Positions 33,368 to 43,034 of a stretch of 64,000 nt of DNA are shown here, piece after piece (the first letter of the stretch is position 1; the number at the start of each line of letters is the position of its first letter). Position numbers and translations under genes: made by a program. The stretch comes from Virgibacillus sp. NKC19-16 (GTDB lineage Bacteria; Bacillota; Bacilli; Bacillales; Amphibacillaceae). Where the stretch lies: contig NZ_CP074373.1 in the NCBI RefSeq assembly GCF_021560035.1, positions 2,290,001-2,354,000 on the forward strand, in the 5' to 3' direction. Under the pieces are notes generated by a model. The model made no database searches. It saw only the letters and a list, made by a program, of their open reading frames with translations, and was not told the DNA's origin.

Positions 33368-34381
33368 ATGTTATCAACGATCAATCATTCAAGCCTATTA
33401 AAAACAATTATAAATATTGCTGCAATCTTTGCATTACTTCTTTCGATTGGATTATCGGTTTCATACGGTGCTACAGATATTGAGCTCATAACCGTTTGGC
33501 AAGCCATCTTCCATTTCAATCCCGATTTAACAACACATCAGGTTATACAGGAATTACGTTTACCGCGGGCATTTTCCGCACTATTAGTAGGTGCGTTTCT
33601 AGCAGTTTCTGGTGCGATCATGCAAGGGATGACTCGAAATCCATTGGCTTCCCCATCCATTATGGGTGTTACAGATGGGGCAGCTTTTGCACTTGTGATT
33701 ATGCTGGCGTTTTTCCCAACGGCCTCAAACTTAGGCTTAACTGCCGCTTCCCTTATTGGTGCTGGGCTGGCAGTAACGCTTGTGTTTATGATAGGTTCGT
33801 TTTCTGCAGGTGGATTAACGCCTGTTAAATTGGCGCTGGCAGGTGTTGCAATTGGTACAATGCTAAGTTCAGTATCTTCCATGATTTCCTTGCATTTTCA
33901 ATTAGAAAAAGAAATGGGCTTTTGGCTGGCAGGCGGACTCGCTGGGGCAAGTTGGACCTCTGTTCAAATTCTCTTGATTGCAGGAATAGTAGGTATGGTC
34001 CTAGCATTAATCATCTCTAAATCGATTACAGTACTTAGTCTAGGTGACGACATATCCACCGGGTTAGGTCAAAATAATCTCCTAACAAAAATACTGGGAA
34101 TCTTCGCCGTACTTGTCTTAACAGGTGCAGCTGTTTCCATTGCCGGAGCAGTTGGTTTTGTCGGACTTATCATACCACATATTACACGCTTTATTATGGG
34201 AACGGATTATCGCTGGATCATACCATCAGCAGCCATATTCGGAGGGCTTTTACTTGTGCTATCTGATGTTGTGGCCAGGTTAATCAATGCTCCTTTTGAG
34301 ACACCGGTAGGGGCCATTACTTCCCTCATTGGCGTTCCTTTCTTCCTTTACTTAGCCCGTGGAAGTGGAGGTGGAAAATAA
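33368..34381 (+). CDS. Iron-siderophore ABC permease 1 (FecCD family)
   Basis: 337 residues with about nine membrane segments. FecCD signatures include RLPRAFSALLVGAFLAVSGA near residue 61 and GFVGLIIPHITRFIMGTDYR near residue 260, the ATPase-contact loop. RBS CAGGGGAA favours the ATG at 33368 over 33347. Its stop overlaps the next start as TAATG. Confidence 0.94.
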   Translation: MLSTINHSSLLKTIINIAAIFALLLSIGLSVSYGATDIELITVWQAIFHFNPDLTTHQVIQELRLPRAFSALLVGAFLAVSGAIMQGMTRNPLASPSIMGVTDGAAFALVIMLAFFPTASNLGLTAASLIGAGLAVTLVFMIGSFSAGGLTPVKLALAGVAIGTMLSSVSSMISLHFQLEKEMGFWLAGGLAGASWTSVQILLIAGIVGMVLALIISKSITVLSLGDDISTGLGQNNLLTKILGIFAVLVLTGAAVSIAGAVGFVGLIIPHITRFIMGTDYRWIIPSAAIFGGLLLVLSDVVARLINAPFETPVGAITSLIGVPFFLYLARGSGGGK

Positions 34382-35406
34382 TGATTACAAATGCGCAAAA
34401 CGCGAAACGAAAAAAATTTCTATGGATTATTGCATTGTTAATCACGCTTTTGATCATCATGTTTTTTATTAGTTTACGTACCGGTGTCATCCAAATTGCA
34501 CCAGGTGAAGTTTTACAAACATTTATGAATAATGGGACGGATCGACAGGAACTTGTCCTGTTTGATTTTCGCTTACCAGGCATCCTGTTAGCATTATTAA
34601 TAGGTGCAGGGCTTGCTGTATCTGGCGTTATCTTGCAGGGAGTCACCCAAAACGAACTTGCTGATCCGGGAATTTTGGGGATAAATACAGGTGCAGGGCT
34701 GGCTGTCGTGTTATTTTTATTCTTTTTCCAGGATAGCCTTGATACATCAGGGTCACTTTCTATTTTCATGATGCCTATCTTTGCATTAATAGGAGCAATG
34801 GGTGCGGCGCTGTTAATTTATGTATTGGCATGGAAACAAGGTGTTAATCCAATTCGACTCATTTTAGTAGGTATTGGTGTCAATGCAGGGTTTAGTGCTT
34901 TCCTTGTTATTTTCCAATTACAGATGGATCCACAGGATTTCAGACAAGCTACGGTTTGGCTGTCCGGGGATATATGGAATGCGAGCTGGACCTTTGTGGT
35001 AGCCTTATTACCTTGGATACTTATACTTATACCGATTGCACTGCATAAGGCAAACGCGTTAAATGTATTGAGCTTAGGGGATGAAGTAGCCTCAGGCTTA
35101 GGATCAAATGTAGAAAAAGAACGACGTTTATTGCTGCTGATTGCAGTTGCACTAGCAGGAGCATCAGTAGCAGCTGGCGGTGGAATTGCCTTTTTAGGAC
35201 TAGTAGTTCCACACATCGCACGAAAAATAATTGGACCACTGCATCAGTATATTATCCCAATCTCGACACTGATTGGAGCATTACTCTTAATGGTGGCTGA
35301 TACAATCGGCAAAAACATACTGGCTCCAACGGAAATCCCTGTTGGAATCATTGTATCTATCTTAAGTGCACCATACTTTATCTATTTATTGATGAAAACA
35401 AAGTAA
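34381..35406 (+). CDS. Iron-siderophore ABC permease 2 (FecCD family)
   Basis: 341 residues, partner of permease 1, with RLPGILLALLIGAGLAVSGV near residue 61 and FLGLVVPHIARKIIGP near residue 274. Two FecCD permeases side by side form the usual heterodimer. Start overlaps the previous stop by one base, so the pair is translationally coupled. Confidence 0.94.
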   Translation: MITNAQNAKRKKFLWIIALLITLLIIMFFISLRTGVIQIAPGEVLQTFMNNGTDRQELVLFDFRLPGILLALLIGAGLAVSGVILQGVTQNELADPGILGINTGAGLAVVLFLFFFQDSLDTSGSLSIFMMPIFALIGAMGAALLIYVLAWKQGVNPIRLILVGIGVNAGFSAFLVIFQLQMDPQDFRQATVWLSGDIWNASWTFVVALLPWILILIPIALHKANALNVLSLGDEVASGLGSNVEKERRLLLLIAVALAGASVAAGGGIAFLGLVVPHIARKIIGPLHQYIIPISTLIGALLLMVADTIGKNILAPTEIPVGIIVSILSAPYFIYLLMKTK

Positions 35407-35429
35407 CACACATCAGGGAGGACGTTCTC

Positions 35430-36443
35430 ATGTCAAACCAACTCGAATTATACGATGTCACAATCATAGGTGGAGGGCCTGTTGGATTGTTTACCGCCTT
35501 TTACAGCGGTATGCGGGAGATGAAAACAAAAATCATTGAATATTTACCATTCCTGGGCGGTAAAGTTCCCTATTTCTATCCGGAAAAAGTCATTCGAGAT
35601 ATCGGTGGAATACCTCAACTATCCGGCGAGCAATTAACCGAAAATCTGATTGAACAGGCAAAGACATTTGATCCGACAATTGTTTTAGGAGAACAGGTAA
35701 CGGAAATGGAGAAACTGGAAGATGGAACCTTTCTGTTAGCAAGTAGTAATGGAGCTAAGCATCATACAAAGACAATTATTTTGGCTACAGGGTTTGGCAC
35801 ATTGAGATCCGTCAAATTAGATATCCCAGAGGCAGGAGAATATGAAGAAAAAAGCCTGTATTACACCATCCGAAAGCTTGATCATTTTAAAGGAGAACAT
35901 GTGCTTATTTCCGGCGGCGGAAATTCAGCAGTTGATTGGGCGAATGAGCTGGAATCCATTGCAGAAAAAGTTACACTAGTCTACCGTAAGCCAACATTTT
36001 CCGGAATAGAAAGCAATGTGACAAAAATGATGAACTCTTCTGTTGACGTTTTTCAGCCATATGGATTAACTGAAGTAAAGGGAGAGAACGGACAGGTTTC
36101 CAGTGCTATGATTAAACATATCGATACACAGAAACAAAAAGAAATTCCAATCGATACAATCATTGTAAATCATGGATTTCATATTGATCTAGGACCTATC
36201 GAACAGTGGAGCATGGAAATGGATAGTGGTTCTATTCAGGTAGATGAGCAGATGTCTACATCCATCCCCGGTATATTTGCTGTCGGTGATATAGCGAGCT
36301 TTCCCGGTAAATTGAATTTAATAGCCGGCGGTTTTAATGAAGGGCCGATTGCTGTTAACAATGCGAAGCTGTATCTATCACCGAAAGCTCAGCTGGAAAC
36401 GATATACTCTACGAATTATGAACCATTGATAAAAGAGGATTAG
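35430..36443 (+). CDS. ycgT: YcgT-type ferredoxin/flavodoxin--NADP+ reductase
   Basis: 337 residues. FAD motif IIGGGPVGLFTAFYSGM near residue 11 and NAD(P) motif LISGGGNSAVDWANEL near residue 155. No CxxC redox pair, so it is a YumC/YcgT-type reductase rather than a thioredoxin reductase. Placed last in the siderophore permease operon (23 bases after it), it probably supplies electrons to free iron from siderophores. Fur control follows from the operon. Confidence 0.9.
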   Translation: MSNQLELYDVTIIGGGPVGLFTAFYSGMREMKTKIIEYLPFLGGKVPYFYPEKVIRDIGGIPQLSGEQLTENLIEQAKTFDPTIVLGEQVTEMEKLEDGTFLLASSNGAKHHTKTIILATGFGTLRSVKLDIPEAGEYEEKSLYYTIRKLDHFKGEHVLISGGGNSAVDWANELESIAEKVTLVYRKPTFSGIESNVTKMMNSSVDVFQPYGLTEVKGENGQVSSAMIKHIDTQKQKEIPIDTIIVNHGFHIDLGPIEQWSMEMDSGSIQVDEQMSTSIPGIFAVGDIASFPGKLNLIAGGFNEGPIAVNNAKLYLSPKAQLETIYSTNYEPLIKED

Positions 36444-36446
36444 ACT

Positions 36447-36488
36447 AAAAGAGCGGTACAGACATGACTAATCTGTACCGCTCTTTGT
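36447..36488 (+). terminator. Terminator of the siderophore permease operon
   Basis: AAAGAGCGGTACAGA, loop, TCTGTACCGCTCTTTG: 15-base-pair stem. Confidence 0.9.
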
Positions 36489-36720
36489 TATTCAGCAAGC
36501 ACGCCTGTTTATGAAACACTATCTTCTCCGTTTTAATGAAGCATACTCCCAATCACTCGCAGGAAATGCAAACATGGCACTATATTACCTGTTGCTTTCC
36601 GCTATCAAACTTCAACTAAACATGCCTAGTAAAACATTATGGTTACGGTTTACTATTTCGGCCAAAAGCTTAACGACTTCTTACAAGCGCTTGCCTCCAC
36701 TTTAATTCCAGAACTATTAG

Positions 36721-37866
36721 CTATGACAGAACAGATTCCTTTAATGCATGTTCAAAGGCGGCGATAATATCTGCTACATCCTCTATTCCTACCGAAATCC
36801 GTACTAGCCCTTCTGTGATGCCAAGCTCCTTCCTGGAAGCTTCAGGAACAGCACGATGCGAAGTGAATAGTGGATATGAAACAGATGTCTCCACACCTGC
36901 CAACGTAGGAACTATTTTTATCCAGTCTAACGATTTGAAAAAATCAACTACATTACATTTCCCGGTGATATCAATTGTGACGATCGCTCCGTTTCCTTTC
37001 GATGACACATTCTCGGGATAATAAACTTTTTTTACAGCTTTGTTTTCTTTTAATGCACTGGCTAGGCTCTGAGCGTTCTTGGCATGACGCTCCATTCTTA
37101 CGCTTAAAGTCTTTAACCCACGGCAAGCAAGCCATGCTTCAAAAGGACTCAAATTACTGCCTAAATTAACTACTTTTGATTTCGCTTTAGCAATCAGGTC
37201 TCCCCTACCGACTAGCACGCCTGCAGTAACATCACTATGCCCGCCAATGTATTTCGTTGCACTATGCACAACCAAATCAGCGCCCTCTTCAAATGGCGTA
37301 CAGAAATAAGGGGTTGCGAATGTATTGTCAATCATTGTGTAAAGATTGTGGTTCTTCGCAATAGTAACTAGTGCAGACAAATCTTCCACACGCAGTAATG
37401 GGTTCGTTATAGACTCCGAATAAATCAGTGTAGTGGTAGATTTAATACTTTCAGAAATTGCTTTCTGGCTAGTAAAATCAACAAATGTAACCTCAACCCC
37501 AAAATCCGGCAATTCATTTGCTAACAATTCATATGTACCTCCATAGATATCCTTAGATGCAACAATATGGTCACCATGTTTCGCGACACTCAATATTCCT
37601 GCTAAAATCGCCGACAATCCTGAAGAAGTCGCCACACCATGCGGGGCGGCTTCCAACTGTGCAATTGCTTCGCCTAATTCATCCGGATTTGGATTACCAA
37701 CCCGGGTGTACAAATAATCATTCTTCCCGTTAAAAAAATCTTCTATGTCATCAAGATCGGTAAACTTGAAGGCAGAGGTCTGATAGATTGGAGTTACCTT
37801 ACTTGTAAATGATTTCTTTTCTTTATTGGATAGATGAACTGCCCGCGTGTCAAAATTTGTTGTCAT
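36721..37866 (-). CDS. Cys/Met-metabolism PLP enzyme (cystathionine lyase / methionine gamma-lyase type)
   Basis: 381 residues. Family motifs: SGLSAILAGILSVAKHGDHIV, IDNTFATPYFCTPFEEGADLV and the PLP lysine in VHSATKYIGGHSD near residue 195; it ends RISVGIEDVADIIAAFEHAL. The trans-sulfuration group includes cystathionine gamma-synthase, gamma-lyase and methionine gamma-lyase; motifs alone do not decide which. Starts with MTTNFDTRAVH. It stands where menC would be expected (after menE), on the same strand. Confidence 0.88.
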   Translation of the reverse strand: MTTNFDTRAVHLSNKEKKSFTSKVTPIYQTSAFKFTDLDDIEDFFNGKNDYLYTRVGNPNPDELGEAIAQLEAAPHGVATSSGLSAILAGILSVAKHGDHIVASKDIYGGTYELLANELPDFGVEVTFVDFTSQKAISESIKSTTTLIYSESITNPLLRVEDLSALVTIAKNHNLYTMIDNTFATPYFCTPFEEGADLVVHSATKYIGGHSDVTAGVLVGRGDLIAKAKSKVVNLGSNLSPFEAWLACRGLKTLSVRMERHAKNAQSLASALKENKAVKKVYYPENVSSKGNGAIVTIDITGKCNVVDFFKSLDWIKIVPTLAGVETSVSYPLFTSHRAVPEASRKELGITEGLVRISVGIEDVADIIAAFEHALKESVLS

Positions 37867-38043
37867 ATTATCTCTCCCTTAGCCTATTACATAATAATAC
37901 TATCTACTTTAACGAATCAAAAAGAAAAATCCAACATACGGATCCTATTCTTTATTTACGTGTTCTCAGCATAATTAAGTATTCTTATTAATAATTAAAT
38001 TATAACATATTTAAAGATAATACTTGTTACCGTAATCAGTATC

Positions 38044-38083
38044 AAAAACAAACCCCTTGAAGATTTGTAGAGGTTTGTTTTTA
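38044..38083. terminator. Terminator between menE and the PLP-enzyme gene
   Basis: AAACAAACC and GGTTTGTTT flank a 17-base loop with a T run after it on both strands. Confidence 0.6.
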
Positions 38084-38099
38084 CAAAAATTTATGAAGA

Positions 38100-39571
38100 T
38101 CACTTGGTGCGTTCTTTTCTATTTACCATTTTTTCCAACTTCAACAAACTTTCCCTAACCAATTTATTGGAAGCGTTTCTTGGTAGCTGATCGATAAAAT
38201 AGATTTGCTTCGGAATTTTATATTTAGCCAAATATTTCGCCGCATAATCGAAGACCTCTTCTTCAGTTACGGCACTATTTTTCACGATAAACGCCAGGGG
38301 GGTCTGACCCCATGTATCATCTTTTTTTCCAACGACACCAACTTCTTTGATTTGCCCCATTCCTGATAGTACACTTTCCACTTCAGATGGATAAATATTT
38401 TCCCCACCGGAAATTATTAAGTCATTTCTTCGGTCAGCTACATATAAAAAACCATCCACATCAAGGTAACCTAGATCTCCTGTAGCCAGCCAGCCATTTG
38501 ACAGTGCTTTCTCAGTTGCTTCTTGTTTATTAAAATACCCTCTCGTCACCATCGGCCCTTTTACATAAATTTCTCCGACTGGATCGTCATCCTTATTATC
38601 GATCTTTAATTGTGCCGGAACTAACGGCTTTCCTGCTGAGCCTAATTTTTGTAAAGCATCTTCAGGACTTAATGTTACAATTTGCGAGGCCGTTTCTGTC
38701 ATGCCATAGGACTGAAAAACAGGGATATTGCGTTCTTTTGCTTCTTCCAGCAGTGGTTTTGGTGCTGGGCCCCTCCGAGAAGCATGCAGCGGAATGAGGA
38801 CGGATAGCTATCCTCTCCAAGTCGTGTAACAAGACGTTGTAGCATGACGGTAACAACGGAAACAATCGTTACATCCTTTGTAGTGATTGCTTCATGAACG
38901 TTATTTTCATCAAATTTTTCCAGTAAATAAACAGGCATTCCATATATGACACTACGTATGAAAATCGAAAGGCCACTAACATGAAAAATGGGCAACGCAG
39001 CCAGCCATTTGTCTTTAGCATTTATGCCTAGATTCAAGGCAGAGCCTATGGCACTCCACCAGTGATTCCCATAGGTGTGGATAACCCCTTTTGGAAATCC
39101 TGTTGTTCCTGATGTATAAATAATGGTAAATGGATCATCCAAATAGATTTCCTCTTGCAGATTGAGTTCACTTTCCGGCAGTCTGTCTATTTCTGAAAAT
39201 GTCTTCACAGGGACAGAGAATCCCATTTCAGTTGCTTTGGAACCATCGTTAGTTAATAGGCTTGAAACCTCTCCATCACTAAGTTGATAGTTTAATTCCT
39301 CTTCCGTTAATTTTATATTCAACATCACAGAAACAGCACCAAGATAGCTTAATGCATGAATAGCAACAACCATCGATATATTATTCGTGGAAAAAATACC
39401 AACATGCGAGCCCTTCGTTACTCCTATACCCGCCAATTTCTTCGCGAAGCTCTGGCTTTTTTCCTTTAGTTCCAAAAAGGTAATGGCATCTCCATCTACG
39501 GTCTCAATTGCTAGTTGATTCGGTGCGAGATTTGCTTGTTTGTTTAACCAGTGCGGAATCGTTTCCGACAT
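38100..39571 (-). pseudogene. menE: O-succinylbenzoate-CoA ligase MenE, frameshifted by one missing base
   Basis: Two overlapping frames make one AMP-forming ligase. The 5' frame (39571-38699) has the ATP motif IIYTSGTTGFPKGVIHTYGN; the 3' frame has [13 protein letters not shown], the second core motif, and the C-terminal [10 protein letters not shown] and PLAFIV. They join at a run of four C on the plus strand (38770-38773, GGGG on the coding strand). One more G restores [20 protein letters not shown], the usual reading. Everything else is intact, so a sequencing error is likely. A terminator hairpin lies between menB and menE, just before the menE Shine-Dalgarno (GGAGG). Confidence 0.9.
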
Positions 39572-39589
39572 CTGTCATTCCTCCTACAG

Positions 39590-39623
39590 ATAAAAACCTT
39601 TGCTTCGATGAGCAAAGGTTTTT
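39590..39623 (-). terminator. Hairpin between menB and menE
   Basis: Minus strand AAAAAACCTTTGCT, loop CATCGA, AGCAAAGGTTTTTA: terminator-like hairpin just before the menE Shine-Dalgarno (TAGGAGG). It should partly uncouple menE from the operon. Confidence 0.85.
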
Positions 39624-39636
39624 TCTTAAAAATCAA

Positions 39637-40455
39637 TCACGGAAAGCGTGGAAACTGCTTGAAATCCGGTTTTCTTTTTTCTTTAAAAGCGTCTCTTCCT
39701 TCTTTTGCTTCATCAGTTGTATAATAAAGAAGTGTTGCATCTCCACCCATTTGCTGCAGGCCGGCTAGTCCATCCGTATCTGCATTGAACGATGCTTTCA
39801 GGAAGCGTAGTGCAGTTGGTGATTTTTCCAACATTTCCTCACACCATTGCAAGGTCTCTTCTTCTAATTTATCCAGTGGAACAACTGTATTTACCAATCC
39901 CATATCATATGCTTCTTCTGCACTGTATTGACGGCAGAGGTACCAAATTTCACGAGCACGTTTATGGCCAACCATGCGTGCCAATAATCCAGCACCATAC
40001 CCTGCATCAAAACTTCCTACTTTAGGACCCGTTTGACCAAATACGGCATTATCTGCTGCGATTGTTAAATCACAAACAACATGCAATACATGTCCGCCGC
40101 CGATAGCATAACCGGAAACCATTGCTACAACAGGTTTCGGTATGGTGCGGATTAAGCGTTGTAAGTCAAGCACATTTAAACGAGGAACCTGATCCTCCCC
40201 AACATAGCCACCATGTCCACGAACTGACTGGTCACCACCAGAACAAAATGCTTTATCTCCAGCTCCGGCTAAAATAATGACACCAATAGATGAATCGTCA
40301 CGTGCGTCAGCAAAAGCATCAATCATTTCATTTACTGTCAGTGGTGTAAATGCATTACGCTTTTCCGGACGGTTCATCGTCACCTTTGCAATTCCGTCCT
40401 GTTTTTCATAAATAATTTCCTCATACTCTTTTACTTGCTCCCATTGTACTGCCAT
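39637..40455 (-). CDS. menB: 1,4-dihydroxy-2-naphthoyl-CoA synthase MenB
   Basis: 272 residues, usual length. Crotonase fold with [12 protein letters not shown] near residue 30, the oxyanion-hole region [13 protein letters not shown] near residue 114 and the MenB-specific [16 protein letters not shown] near residue 141. It closes the second ring of the menaquinone nucleus. RBS AAGGAGG. Fourth gene of the menFDHB(E) operon. Confidence 0.97.
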   Translation of the reverse strand: MAVQWEQVKEYEEIIYEKQDGIAKVTMNRPEKRNAFTPLTVNEMIDAFADARDDSSIGVIILAGAGDKAFCSGGDQSVRGHGGYVGEDQVPRLNVLDLQRLIRTIPKPVVAMVSGYAIGGGHVLHVVCDLTIAADNAVFGQTGPKVGSFDAGYGAGLLARMVGHKRAREIWYLCRQYSAEEAYDMGLVNTVVPLDKLEEETLQWCEEMLEKSPTALRFLKASFNADTDGLAGLQQMGGDATLLYYTTDEAKEGRDAFKEKRKPDFKQFPRFP

Positions 40456-40479
40456 GAATAAATCCTCCTTGTGTAATAA

Positions 40480-41289
40480 TTATTCGTTTTGAAAAATAAA
40501 TTCCCCTACCAGTTTACCAAAAATTTTAGGTTGTTCCACGTGAATTGCATGTCCCGCATTTTCGATGATCTCCAAATTACTTGCACCAAGGCGTTTTTCC
40601 ATCATTTTATTGATCACAAAAAATTTTTCATCATATGTACCGGCAATTAATAAAACCGGTTTGCTGAATTGTTCCATCTCATTCCACCTGGAGGCTTGAG
40701 ACCCTGTTCCCATGTGTCGAAGCGATTGCGTGAGCCCTTGTGCTGATTGAGCTAATCGTTCTTGTCGGATTTCCGCTTGCACGTGTTTCGGCAACGCTTT
40801 TTGCGTTTGAAACAGTTGGATATTTTCCCAGAAATCAACAAAGGATGCCACACCTTCATTTTCTATTTTTTGTGCAAGCTGTTCGTCTTTCTCCACTCGC
40901 TGATCGCGTTCTTGCTTTGTGTCTAAACCGGGCGATGCACTTTCTAGAATTAACGATTGGACGAGTTCCGGGTAGGCAATAGCAAAAGATAAAGCTGTTC
41001 TGCCACCCATCGAATAACCAAGCAAATGAAATTTTTCAAGCTGCAAATACCGAAATAATGCCCTTAAATCAGCGCAACATGCTTCCATTGTTCTGGGCGA
41101 TGGTGTTTTTGTCTGTCCGTGACCAGGTAAATCAATGGTAATAATTCGTAGTTCATCTTTCCAGTTTGCAATAAAATCAGCCCAAGTGGACATGCTCCCT
41201 GTAAACCCGTGCAGCATGACGACAGGTGGATTGCCGGGTTCCCCATGGATTTCATACCAATAGGAAGCATCATTAATTGAAAAAAACAA
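40480..41289 (-). CDS. menH: SHCHC synthase MenH (alpha/beta hydrolase)
   Basis: 269 residues. Catalytic nucleophile in LLGYSMGGRTAL near residue 95, oxyanion loop HGFTGSMSTWADF near residue 27 and the closing His in ENAGHAIHVEQP. By its place between menD and menB it is MenH (YtxM), which forms SHCHC by 2,5-elimination of pyruvate from the MenD product. Its start is 4 bases after the menD stop. Confidence 0.93.
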   Translation of the reverse strand: MFFSINDASYWYEIHGEPGNPPVVMLHGFTGSMSTWADFIANWKDELRIITIDLPGHGQTKTPSPRTMEACCADLRALFRYLQLEKFHLLGYSMGGRTALSFAIAYPELVQSLILESASPGLDTKQERDQRVEKDEQLAQKIENEGVASFVDFWENIQLFQTQKALPKHVQAEIRQERLAQSAQGLTQSLRHMGTGSQASRWNEMEQFSKPVLLIAGTYDEKFFVINKMMEKRLGASNLEIIENAGHAIHVEQPKIFGKLVGEFIFQNE

Positions 41290-41293
41290 TCGG

Positions 41294-43032
41294 TCATTCC
41301 CCCTTCATGAGGAGTTCTTGCTCAATTGCGTGCCATTTCTCGCGGTGCCAATCCACATTTGTGGTTCTTTCTGTTTGCACCTCAACGACAGATAACCCCA
41401 GTTTTTCGTAGCTTGCTGTAAGTGCATCTTTTAGTTCAGATTTATGTCGGGCGACAGTGTGTGTGCCGCCATACATGGCAACTGCCTGTCCTAAATCGAT
41501 ATCAACAGGAGTACCAAATAATGCTTCAAAATGCTTTTGATCATTGGCTTGGCCTAAGAAGGAAAAGATTCCACCCCCGTTATTATTGATTAATAGGATG
41601 GTGAGATTAAGCTTGTAATGTTTTGCCGCAAGTAAGCCATTCATATCATGGAAAAATGATAAGTCTCCAAGCAGTAATGTTGTTGGTTTCCCGGTAGCTG
41701 CCGCACCAAGCCCGCTTGATACCATTCCATCAATTCCGTTAGCACCCCGATTAGCCAGTATAGAAATGTTCTTTTCCGTTGTCATGAAAAAGGTATCCAC
41801 ATCTCTAACTGCCATGCTGTTTCCAACATATAGGCTGCTGTTATCAGGAATAGTATCTATCATTCCGCTTACAGCCTCTCCCTCGGTAATCTGCGTTTCA
41901 ATTCCATCCAGCAAGTGTTTCTTCGCCGTATGATTCATTTCCTGCCAAGTTTTCAGCCAGTCTTTATTAAAATGCCTGACAGGCGATTTCGTGATAAGAT
42001 CCTCGCATAGCGAGTTCGGGTCTGCGAAAATAAATTCGGTTGCATTACCTGTAGGTTCCCTGTACCCTGCATCATTTTCCACAATGAATTGCATCGCGTC
42101 CTTATGCTGTTTCACGTAGAAAAGATAGGGCTTGGAAACAGGCATTGCGCCAAAGCGAAGTATAAAGTCTGGCTTCAGCTGTTTGCGAATTGTTTCGCTT
42201 CTTAAGATTGCATCATATCCTTCAATAATATGCGTCTTATCATGTTCACCTGCCCTCAGCTGGGACAAGGGTCTGCAAGAATAGGCAAACCCCACGCTTC
42301 CGCAAGATTCGTAATGGCTTCTGCAAGATTCGCATCCACTTGCGGACCGCAAACAATAAGCCCCTTTTCCTTGCTTTGAAATTTTTCCAGCAGTTGATTT
42401 ACATCATCTTCTAGCAATCGTTTCATACCGGCAAATGTTGGATTATAGGATTGAACTCTCTGATCTCCCCAAATATTTTCCAATGAAAAATCAGGGCTAA
42501 GTGGTTCCCGAAATGGAAAGTTCAAATGGACAGGACCGGGGTTTCCTTCCTTAGCCTTGTAAACAGATCGTGCTGCTTTACTCCTTACATACCCAAGCAT
42601 GGCCGGGGAAGCCTCAGGCAGCGCCATTTCGTTAAACCATTTCACATAGTCCCCGTATAACTTCATCTGTTCAATGGCTTGTGGTGCACCGACATCACGC
42701 AATTCATGGGGCCGATCTGCAGTGAGAACGATTAGGGGTACTCTGCTATAGTACGCTTCTACAATGGCAGGGAAATAATTAGCAGCCGCTGTACCGGAAG
42801 TACATACAAGCGCAACCGGACGTTTTGTTGCTTTGGCAATGCCTAGCGCAAAGAAGGCGGCTGATCGCTCATCAAGGATGATCCACTCTTTCATTTGTTC
42901 ATGTTCCGCAAACGTTAATGCGAGTGGTGTCGATCTGGATCCCGGTGAAATAACCGTGTCTGTAACTTGGTTTTTGGTAAGTTCATCTACAAAATTAGCT
43001 GTATAGCGTGTTAAAACTTCTGTATGATTCAT
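41294..43032 (-). pseudogene. menD: SEPHCHC synthase MenD, frameshifted by one missing base
   Basis: Two frames together encode the ThDP-dependent MenD. The 5' frame (43032-42256) has SPGSRSTPLALTF near residue 28 and LDERSAAFFALGIAKATKRPV near 53; the 3' frame carries GDLSFFHDMNGLLAAKHYKLN with the ThDP/Mg2+ motif. They meet at CCCTTGTCCC (plus strand 42262-42271). One extra T gives ADPLSQLRAGEHDKTHIIEG, the expected sequence. The rest is intact and the MenD active site is complete, so sequencing error is likely. menD is between menF (2 bases upstream) and menH. Confidence 0.9.
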
Positions 43033-43034
43033 CT

